A DNA stretch of 11,378 bases, from the NCBI GenBank assembly GCA_005879245.1, contig VBLA01000094.1, positions 1 through 11,378 on the forward strand. The letters are read 5' to 3'. Source of the DNA: Deltaproteobacteria bacterium (GTDB lineage: Bacteria > Desulfobacterota > Binatia > DP-6). Position numbers and translations under genes: made by a program. Below, piece by piece: positions 6,084 through 11,378 of the stretch (positions within the stretch are counted from its first letter, which is position 1; every line of letters starts with the position of its first letter). The notes under the pieces are model-generated. The model searched no databases. It was given only the letters and a program-made list of their open reading frames with translations, and had not been told where the DNA came from.

Positions 6084-6845
6084 CTAGGCGAGCGTCCCCA
6101 TGTCCGCGAGCAGCACGGCACCGTTGATGACGCGCGCGTCGTCGGAGGCAAGGAAGGCGATCGCCGCTCCGATGTCCCCCGGCTCGGCGAACGCACCGGG
6201 GACCGGCGGACGCGTGTAGTCGATCAGCAATTGCTCGAAGTCCCCCCGCGGCATGAAGTTTCGGAGGATCGGCGTGCGCACTCCGCCCGGCGCGATGCAG
6301 TTGGCACGGAGCCCGCGCGACGCGAACTCGAGCGCCACCGAGCGAGTGAGGTTGACGATCGCGGCCTTCGAGGCGCTGTACACCGCCGCGTAGGCCGTAC
6401 CCCGCATCGCCGCGGTGGAGGCGATGTTTACGATGTTGCCGCCCGGGCGGGCGAGCAGATGGGTCATCGCCGCCTGCATGGTGTGGAAGGCCCCGCCCAC
6501 GTTCACGCCCATCGTGCGGGCGTAGTCGGCGGCCGTGATCTCCTCGAAGCGCGCGAACCCGCCGATGCCGGCGGCGTTGACCAGGACGTCGAGCCCGCCG
6601 AAGGTCGCCACGGTCTCGGCCACCGCCGCCCGCACGGCCTCGGCGCTCCTGACGTCGCACGCATCGCCCGCGGCGGTCCCCCCCGCCTGGCGGAGAAGGG
6701 CGAGCGTCTCACCGATGCCCTCACGGTTCACGTCGACGACGAAGACCTTCGCTCCCTCCGCCGCGAAGCGCTGCGCCGTCGCACGGCCGATGCCCGACCC
6801 ACCCCCGGTCACGAACACGACCCGATCGGTGAAACGCGCGTCCAT
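6084..6845 (-). CDS. Short-chain dehydrogenase/reductase (SDR, classical type)
   Basis: A 253-residue Rossmann-fold oxidoreductase, the standard length of classical SDRs. Key residues are the cofactor loop TGGGSGIG at 13-20; an acidic D38 at the end of beta-2 (FVVDVN), favouring NAD(H) over NADP(H); D64-V in the adenine-site region; NAAG at 90-93; and a complete catalytic tetrad of N115, S143, Y156 and K160 (YSASK). The PGGVRTPI segment at 187-194 is the usual loop above the nicotinamide. Start ATG 6845 lies 2 nt after the alcohol dehydrogenase stop, which places it last in the amidohydrolase-ADH-SDR operon. The frame is open upstream through the ADH gene, but that is a shadow reading. It probably oxidises or reduces a secondary alcohol or ketone in the same pathway. 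The substrate is unknown. Confidence 0.93.
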   Translation of the reverse strand: MDARFTDRVVFVTGGGSGIGRATAQRFAAEGAKVFVVDVNREGIGETLALLRQAGGTAAGDACDVRSAEAVRAAVAETVATFGGLDVLVNAAGIGGFARFEEITAADYARTMGVNVGGAFHTMQAAMTHLLARPGGNIVNIASTAAMRGTAYAAVYSASKAAIVNLTRSVALEFASRGLRANCIAPGGVRTPILRNFMPRGDFEQLLIDYTRPPVPGAFAEPGDIGAAIAFLASDDARVINGAVLLADMGTLA

Positions 6846-6847
6846 CG

Positions 6848-7921
6848 TCAGCTGAGCAGGAACACGCCGCGGGCCAGCTCGCCGCGCTGCAGATCCGCGA
6901 CCGCGCCGGCAAACTCGTCGAGCGGGTAGCGGCGTGTGATGAGCTCGTCGATCTTGAGCCGTCCTCCGAGGTAGAGGTCGGCCAGCATGGGGAAGTCGCG
7001 CCGCGGCCGGGCCGTCCCGTAGCGGCAGCCGAGGATCGCCTTGTTCTGGTAGAGCGCCTGCACGACGAACTCGGCACTCGACCCGAGCTTCGGGACACCG
7101 ACGATGGTGAGCGCGCCGCCGGGTCCGAGTGCCTCGAGCGCCTGGCGGATCACGGCGAGGTTGCCGACCGCCTCGAAGGTGTAGTCCGCGCCGCCCTGCG
7201 TGAGATCCCGCACGGCGCCGACCGGTTCGTCGCGCGACGCGTCGATCGTGTGCGTGGCGCCGAGACGGCTCGCGAGTGCCAGCTTCGCGGGCACCACGTC
7301 GACGGCGATGATCTTCGCCGCGCCGGCGAGGACCCCGCCCTGCACGCAGCTGAGCCCGATGCCGCCGAGACCGAAGACCGCCATGGACGCCCCGACCTCG
7401 ACCCGGGCCCGGTTCAGCACCGCGCCCACGCCGGTCATGATCCCGCAGCCGATGAGCGCCGCGCACTCGAAGGGCACGCGCGGGTCGATCGGGATGGCGC
7501 TCTGCTCGCGCACGACCGTACGCTCCGTGAAGGCCGAGACGTTCGCGAACTGGTAGGCCGGCCGGCCGTCGAGCACGAAGGGCTGCGTGTCCTTCGGGTT
7601 GGGGGCGTTCCGACACTCGGTGGGCCGTCCCACCTCGCACGCCGCGCAGCGCCCGCAGTGAGCGAGCGTCGAGAGAACGACCGCGTCGCCCTCTTTGACG
7701 CTCTGCACGCCGGGGCCGACGGCCTCGACCACTCCCGCCCCCTCGTGGCCGAGCACCACGGGGGTGGGATACGGGATCGTGCCGTCGATCACGGAAAGAT
7801 CCGAGTGGCAGAGGCCCGCCGCGCGGATGGCCACCCGCACCTCGCCGGGTCCGGGCTCGCGCAGCCCGACGTCGACGATCGACACGGGCCGGCTTCCGCC
7901 GTGGAAGACCGCCGCCTTCAT
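6848..7921 (-). CDS. Zinc-dependent alcohol dehydrogenase (MDR family)
   Basis: A 357-residue medium-chain dehydrogenase. The catalytic zinc site is intact: C38 (GLCHSD), H59-E60 (GHEGAG) and C159 (GCGIMTG). The structural zinc site is also complete, with C89, C92, C95 and C103 ([15 protein letters not shown]). The nucleotide fold has GLGGIG at 184-189 and D208 at the end of the next strand, which suggests NAD(H). The arrangement resembles class III-like and NDMA-dependent bacterial dehydrogenases that oxidise primary alcohols. ATG 7921 overlaps the TGA of the upstream amidohydrolase by 4 nt (ATGA), so translation is coupled, and the SDR starts 2 nt after the stop. It may oxidise an alcohol produced or exposed by the amidohydrolase. 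The exact alcohol cannot be told from the sequence. Confidence 0.94.
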   Translation of the reverse strand: MKAAVFHGGSRPVSIVDVGLREPGPGEVRVAIRAAGLCHSDLSVIDGTIPYPTPVVLGHEGAGVVEAVGPGVQSVKEGDAVVLSTLAHCGRCAACEVGRPTECRNAPNPKDTQPFVLDGRPAYQFANVSAFTERTVVREQSAIPIDPRVPFECAALIGCGIMTGVGAVLNRARVEVGASMAVFGLGGIGLSCVQGGVLAGAAKIIAVDVVPAKLALASRLGATHTIDASRDEPVGAVRDLTQGGADYTFEAVGNLAVIRQALEALGPGGALTIVGVPKLGSSAEFVVQALYQNKAILGCRYGTARPRRDFPMLADLYLGGRLKIDELITRRYPLDEFAGAVADLQRGELARGVFLLS

Positions 7922-9627
7922 GCTCCCGGGTTGCCGACGCGGAGCACGCGTCCGGGTCGCGCCCCGGTGAGCGCGCCGTCCTCGACGATCGTCTCACCGT
8001 TCACGATCACGCGGACGATGCCTTCGGGCAGGACCTGCCAGCGCTCCTCGCCGCCCGGCATGTCGCGCACGAGCTGCTTCTTGCCGAGCGCGATGCGGAC
8101 GGGATCGAACAGCATGAGATCGGCGTGGAAGCCCCGGGCGATCAGGCCACGACCCTTGAGGCCCGTCACCATGGCGGGCAGGTGCGTGATCCGGCGAACG
8201 CCCTCCTCGAGCGAGAGGAGCTTCCGCTCGAGCAGCCAGGTGCGGAGGTAATACGTCGACCACTCCGCGCCGTCGTCCCGGTCGGCGTGTGCGCCGCCGT
8301 CCCCGGTGCCGACGATCATGTGCGGGTTCCGCTGCGCCTCGGCGTTCGCCTCAGCCCCCGCCGGGCTCTCACTGTTCCAGACGAACTGGGTCTCGAGGTC
8401 GTCCGCGGCGGCGAGCTCGCACATGACGTCGGAGGGATGAACCCCGCGCTCGCGGGCGAGCGTGGCGAGACTCTTCCCGACCGCGCCCGGATCGGCGACC
8501 GAGCGGTCGACGAAGACCGCCGACATGCTCGGGGGTGGGAGGGTCGATCCCCTTGACCCGTCGGTGTTGGGATGGTCGAGGCCCGAGCGGAGCTGCACCC
8601 GGACGCTCGCGTCGCGGAGGCGCGCGACCCGTTCGGCGGGCGGTAGCGCGCCGAGGTCGCGCCAGTGGAAGACGCCGTCGAAGAGCGATGTGCCGCGTCG
8701 CCAGTTGAAGGGACGCATGAAGGGCTGCGTGCGAAGCATCGAGAAGATGGCTGCGCCGCGCTCGCGGGCGCTGGCGAGGAAGCGGGTCTGGTCGTCCCAT
8801 CGCTCGCGCGCCCCGGGACGGTAGCCCATCCCCTGGACGACCACCGGGAGCCCCGAACGGTGGGCGAGCTCGATCAGGCGCTCGCGATCGCGGGCGTCGT
8901 AGCCCTGAACGGCGCTGGCTGCGAGATAGGCGATGCTCCCGGCACCGCCCTCCCCAGCCGCGGTGGCCAGCTCGGCCACCTCCTCGAAGCTCGCGCACCG
9001 CGACGGCACGGGACGGTTCGCCTGGTCGACGTGCGTGGGTGCCTGCGAGGACGAGAAGCCGGCCGCGCCCGCCCGCATCGCCTCGCGCACGTGGTCGGCC
9101 ATCCGGGCGCGCTCCTCGGGAGTCGCGTCGCGCTCCGACGCGGCGTCCCCCATGACGTAGCGGCGGAGCGCCGAGTGCCCGATGTAGATCGCCGCGTTGA
9201 TACCGAGACGGCGGTCGAGGACCTCGAGGAGGGACGGGAAGGTCTCCCAGTCCCAGGGGAGCCCGCTCCGGAGCACACTCGGCGACATGCCCTCGACCTT
9301 GGCGAAGAACTCGGTCAACCAGGCGCGATCGGCCGGCCGGCACGGGGCGATCGAGTAGCCGCAGTTGCCCGCCACCACCGACGTGACGCCGTGGTAGCAG
9401 GAGGAGGTCCCGAGCGGCTCGAAGGTGAGCTGCGGGTCGTAGTGCGTGTGCACGTCGATGATGCCGGGCATCACGACGAGCCCGTCGGCGGCGATCGTCC
9501 GCCGCGTGCCCGCCAGGCGCCCGACGTCGGTGATCATGCCCGCCTTGATGCCGACGTCGGCGACCCGCATCGGCAGGCCCGATCCGTCGACCACCCGGCC
9601 ACCTTTGATGATCGTATCGAAGGCCAT
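7918..9627 (-). CDS. Amidohydrolase, N-acyl-D-amino-acid deacylase-like
   Basis: A 569-residue TIM-barrel metal hydrolase of the D-aminoacylase/dihydroorotase-type superfamily. The N-terminal composite beta domain runs into [11 protein letters not shown] with H60 and H62. NCGY gives C89, the unusual Cys ligand of D-aminoacylases (Cys96 in the Alcaligenes enzyme). GHSALR gives H151, and [10 protein letters not shown] near 441-450 gives D443 and H447, the catalytic Asp area. I do not find the His that corresponds to the third metal ligand of the Alcaligenes enzyme (His250); around 262-270 the text is VVVQGMGYR, so this may be a divergent clade. Start ATG 9627 has GGGAGA 7 nt upstream and gives [10 protein letters not shown]; a GTG six codons earlier is possible but lacks such support. 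It is first gene of the operon and divergent from the TetR gene. It likely hydrolyses an amide or cyclic amide. Confidence 0.9.
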   Translation of the reverse strand: MAFDTIIKGGRVVDGSGLPMRVADVGIKAGMITDVGRLAGTRRTIAADGLVVMPGIIDVHTHYDPQLTFEPLGTSSCYHGVTSVVAGNCGYSIAPCRPADRAWLTEFFAKVEGMSPSVLRSGLPWDWETFPSLLEVLDRRLGINAAIYIGHSALRRYVMGDAASERDATPEERARMADHVREAMRAGAAGFSSSQAPTHVDQANRPVPSRCASFEEVAELATAAGEGGAGSIAYLAASAVQGYDARDRERLIELAHRSGLPVVVQGMGYRPGARERWDDQTRFLASARERGAAIFSMLRTQPFMRPFNWRRGTSLFDGVFHWRDLGALPPAERVARLRDASVRVQLRSGLDHPNTDGSRGSTLPPPSMSAVFVDRSVADPGAVGKSLATLARERGVHPSDVMCELAAADDLETQFVWNSESPAGAEANAEAQRNPHMIVGTGDGGAHADRDDGAEWSTYYLRTWLLERKLLSLEEGVRRITHLPAMVTGLKGRGLIARGFHADLMLFDPVRIALGKKQLVRDMPGGEERWQVLPEGIVRVIVNGETIVEDGALTGARPGRVLRVGNPGA

Positions 9628-9634
9628 TCGCCCG

Positions 9635-9640
9635 TCTCCC
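9635..9640 (-). promoter_or_regulatory. Ribosome binding site of the amidohydrolase gene
   Basis: GGGAGA on the minus strand lies 7 nt before ATG 9627, a normal Shine-Dalgarno spacing. It supports this ATG over the GTG six codons upstream, whose own start would overlap the site. Confidence 0.65.
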
Positions 9641-9659
9641 GGCACCCGTCAGACTCCGT

Positions 9660-9675
9660 GTTCGGGAGCCCGAAC
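9660..9675. promoter_or_regulatory. Perfect 16-bp inverted repeat, candidate TetR operator
   Basis: GTTCGGG (9660-9666), AG, CCCGAAC (9669-9675): two perfect 7-bp arms with a 2-bp centre. It overlaps the predicted -10 and the start point of the minus-strand amidohydrolase promoter and lies 54 nt before the TetR start. Size and position fit an autoregulated divergent TetR-type operator. The link to the adjacent regulator is inferred from position alone. Confidence 0.55.
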
Positions 9676-9729
9676 TACTATTCGGAATTACGAGTTGTCA
9701 ACCCTATGGCCGGATGGTAGAAGGCCCCG

Positions 9730-10383
9730 GTGCGACGTCAGCCGAGAGAAGAGGCCCGCCGCGCCCGGAACGACGTCTACCGGCAGCACATCCTCGAGGC
9801 CGCCGAGCGGATCTTCGCCGAGCACGGCTTCGAGGCGGCGAAGGTCCAGCACATCTCCAAGCTCGCCGGGCTCTCGATGGGGACGATCTACGCCGTCTTC
9901 CCGAGCAAGACCGACATCTTCCGGGCGAGCCTGGAAGAGCGCGGACGCGAGCTCCTGGCGCTCGCCGAGGACGTGGCGCGCACAAAGGCGGGCCCGCGGG
10001 AGGCGTTGTCCGCCCTGATCGAGGGGTACATCGACTACTTCCTGGCGCACCCCAACTGGCTCCGCATGCACCTGCGCCTCGGCACCTCGTGGGCCGCGCG
10101 TCCCTCGGGAACCGACAGCCGGGCGGCGCAGTGGTGTCACGTCCTGGCGCTCCAGGCCGACATCTTCCGTCGCGGCATCGCCAAGGGCATCTTCGTCGAC
10201 GAGGATCCCCTCTACCTCTCGAAGATGTTCAGCGTCATGGACCAGGTGCTCCTCTCCGACTGGGTCGCCGGCGGCATGAAGGAGGACCGGGACACCCTCA
10301 TCCGGCGGCTCCAGGACATGGCCGAGCGCGCGTTCTCCCGGCCTGCGGGCAGCGGTCGAGTGTCCGCAGCTCGCTCGGCGTAG
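9730..10383 (+). CDS. TetR-family transcriptional regulator
   Basis: A 217-residue protein with the typical TetR layout. The N-terminal helix-turn-helix spans about residues 17-62 (YRQHILEAAERIFAEHGFEA, then ISKLAGLSMGTIYAVFPSKTDIF, with the recognition helix at about 49-57). A divergent all-helical ligand and dimer domain follows. GTG 9730 is used; the first in-frame ATG is codon 50, inside the recognition helix, and an upstream stop excludes a longer reading. GAAGG at 9720-9724 could serve as a ribosome binding site with 5-nt spacing, or the message may be leaderless. It faces away from the amidohydrolase-ADH-SDR operon across a 102-bp region with an inverted repeat, the classic arrangement for a local repressor released by the pathway substrate or product. 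It is convergent with the di-heme oxidoreductase gene, 8 bp apart. The ligand is unknown. Confidence 0.93.
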   Translation: MRRQPREEARRARNDVYRQHILEAAERIFAEHGFEAAKVQHISKLAGLSMGTIYAVFPSKTDIFRASLEERGRELLALAEDVARTKAGPREALSALIEGYIDYFLAHPNWLRMHLRLGTSWAARPSGTDSRAAQWCHVLALQADIFRRGIAKGIFVDEDPLYLSKMFSVMDQVLLSDWVAGGMKEDRDTLIRRLQDMAERAFSRPAGSGRVSAARSA

Positions 10384-10391
10384 CCGCGGAC

Positions 10392-11378
10392 CTACCCCTC
10401 GCTCCCGCGGCGAGCCGGATCACGCCCGAGAGTTCGTAGGAAGTCGACGACCTTCTCCTGCTCGTCGGGTGTCAAACGCGCGAAATTCGCCTGTGCTGGA
10501 GTTGCTTCGCCGCCGTGGGCAAGGATGGCGTCACGCAAAGACGGAGCGCGCCCATCGTGCAAGTACGGAGCAGTCGCTCCCACGCCCCACAGGGGTGGCG
10601 TCAACCACACCTCTCGCGGGACCTGCGGAGCCGACAACGCCGGGCGCGGATCCGCGAGCCCTGGACCCATGTCATGACGCTTGAGATCCGACAACAGCTC
10701 GACGGTCAATCGACCGTCTGGCCGACGGTGCAAGCGAGGCTCGCGACCCTCCGCAGTCAGATCGAATACGAGGGGGGGGCCTGCGGCCACGTCGGGAGCT
10801 TCAACGTGCACCGGATTCTCGAGGGGGAGCTGTTGCACGTGACATAGAGTACATCCCAGCCCGGAAAACAACGCTTCCCCCGCCGTCGCGCGCTGGAGCG
10901 CGACCGGATCCACAGGTTCCACACGCACGGGAACCTGCGTGAGTGCTACGTACACCGCCAAGGCTGTAAGCTGTCCCTCCGTAAACTCCGACGTCACGCC
11001 ATCCCCGTCCGGATCCTTGCAATCGGGCCCACTTCCCATCACCTCCGGATCGGGATCCTGGCAGTTGCGCGCGACCGCGGCGTCCGTCTGGATACCGAGA
11101 TGAGTCCGCAGTGCATCGTCCACAAAACGGCGGATGGTGCTCGTGTGTCCTTTCCATCCAAAGGGCTTCACGACAAGGTCCCCATCCACCCCCTGCAAGC
11201 CGCTATAGTCTACGTGCTGGCCGTCTGCCTCGATTCGAACAGTCCCGAACGCGATTCCCTTGGCTGTAAGCGCGACGGTCACCGATCGGTGGCTCATCCC
11301 AGCCAGCCGTCTCGCTGAAGCCACTTCCTCCTTGAGCTCATCCGTCATTTCGTCGGCCAGCTTCTCGACGTAGCCGAG
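10392..11378 (-). CDS. Di-heme oxidoreductase (DUF1111/DHOR-like) C-terminal part, partial at right edge
   Basis: The reading frame is open from the right edge (LGYVEKLADEM...) to TAG 10392, with 328 residues visible and the N-terminus outside the window. One c-type heme site is present: GLGCTLCH at about residues 173-180 of the visible part. The other heme of these di-heme proteins, and any signal peptide, should be upstream. Family features are LVVKPFGWKGH early on, an acidic Ca-type loop DPDGDGVTSEF, and the C-terminal APYLHDGRAPSLRDAILAHGG followed by FARLTPDEQEKVVDFLRTL. These occur in periplasmic di-heme thiol-oxidoreductase or peroxidase-like proteins related to MauG and CcpA. The protein is expected in the periplasm after haem attachment by a Ccm-type system. 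The gene has lower GC than the rest of the window. The exact electron donor and substrate are unknown. Confidence 0.88.
   Translation of the reverse strand, partial: LGYVEKLADEMTDELKEEVASARRLAGMSHRSVTVALTAKGIAFGTVRIEADGQHVDYSGLQGVDGDLVVKPFGWKGHTSTIRRFVDDALRTHLGIQTDAAVARNCQDPDPEVMGSGPDCKDPDGDGVTSEFTEGQLTALAVYVALTQVPVRVEPVDPVALQRATAGEALFSGLGCTLCHVQQLPLENPVHVEAPDVAAGPPLVFDLTAEGREPRLHRRPDGRLTVELLSDLKRHDMGPGLADPRPALSAPQVPREVWLTPPLWGVGATAPYLHDGRAPSLRDAILAHGGEATPAQANFARLTPDEQEKVVDFLRTLGRDPARRGSEG

Larger units (their letters stand above)
9628..9729. promoter_or_regulatory. Divergent control region between amidohydrolase operon and tetR-type gene
   Basis: On the minus strand TTGACA (9701-9696) is a perfect -35. 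Possible -10 elements are TAGTAG (9680-9675, 15-nt spacer) or TAGTTC (9677-9672, 18-nt spacer); neither is strong. The same bases read on the plus strand as TTGTCA (9695-9700), followed after 17 nt by TAGAAG (9718-9723), giving a transcript start at about 9730, the GTG of the TetR gene. The -35 block is the near palindrome GTTGTCAAC (9694-9702), so the two promoters would face away from a common site. Confidence 0.5.

Noticed and set aside
6846..7997. Upstream extension making a 637-residue SDR fusion
   Set aside because: The extension overlaps the alcohol dehydrogenase in another frame and has no domain. The SDR fold begins at ATG 6845 at normal length.
10771..10780. Run of eight G bases as a frameshift site in the di-heme oxidoreductase gene
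   Set aside because: The frame reads correctly through it (AAGPPLVFDL), so there is no sign of a disrupted gene. It is only a possible slippage spot.
1..11378. CRISPR array, tRNA, rRNA, insertion sequence or phage genes
   Set aside because: I saw no regularly spaced repeats, no tRNA-like cloverleaf or rRNA sequence, and no transposase, integrase or phage structural protein in any frame.

Overview
The window is GC-rich DNA (roughly 70% or more in the lines I sampled) with tightly packed genes, short or overlapping intergenic gaps and several GTG starts. The gene set (acyl-CoA metabolism, glutathione transferases, zinc alcohol dehydrogenase, SDR, D-aminoacylase-like amidohydrolase, TetR, di-heme oxidoreductase, organomercurial-lyase-like protein) suggests a chromosomal segment of a soil or sediment proteobacterium-like organism, for example an uncultivated Binatota/Deltaproteobacteria-type lineage. 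That placement is an inference from gene style; no phylogenetic marker is present. There are no tRNA, rRNA, CRISPR or transposase genes, and no gene-free stretch longer than 300 bases.

Layout. (1) Bases 1-847, minus strand: two tandem glutathione S-transferase family genes; the downstream one runs off the left edge. (2) Bases 942-4654, plus strand: a four-gene operon of enoyl-CoA hydratase-like protein, cupin, FadD-type acyl-CoA ligase and EamA transporter. Gaps are 16 and 5 nt, then a 4-nt overlap. A divergent promoter region lies at 848-941. (3) Bases 4656-5876, minus strand: a MerB-like (alkylmercury lyase family) gene followed 4 nt later by a HAD-family gene that is broken by an internal deletion plus frameshift. 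(4) Bases 5877-6083: an intergenic space filled by a ~180-bp nested imperfect palindrome. (5) Bases 6084-9627, minus strand: an operon of amidohydrolase, zinc alcohol dehydrogenase and SDR, with a 4-nt overlap and a 2-nt gap. (6) Bases 9628-9729: a divergent control region with a perfect 16-bp inverted repeat and a shared -35-like element. (7) Bases 9730-10383, plus strand: TetR regulator, probably controlling the divergent operon. (8) Bases 10392-11378, minus strand: the 3' part of a di-heme oxidoreductase gene, of visibly lower GC.

How the genes may work together (inference). The plus-strand operon looks like activation of a carboxylic acid to its CoA thioester, a hydratase/isomerase-type step, and export or import by a DMT permease. 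The TetR-controlled minus operon looks like hydrolysis of an amide or cyclic amide followed by two NAD(P)-dependent oxidations. The substrates cannot be read from sequence.

The points most worth a second look are: the large palindrome, whose mismatches become G.U pairs only in the direction in which its neighbours are transcribed; the orphan MerB-like protein with Glu at the position of the catalytic Asp; and two apparent internal deletions (HAD and enoyl-CoA hydratase) in one short window, which could reflect gene decay or assembly error.
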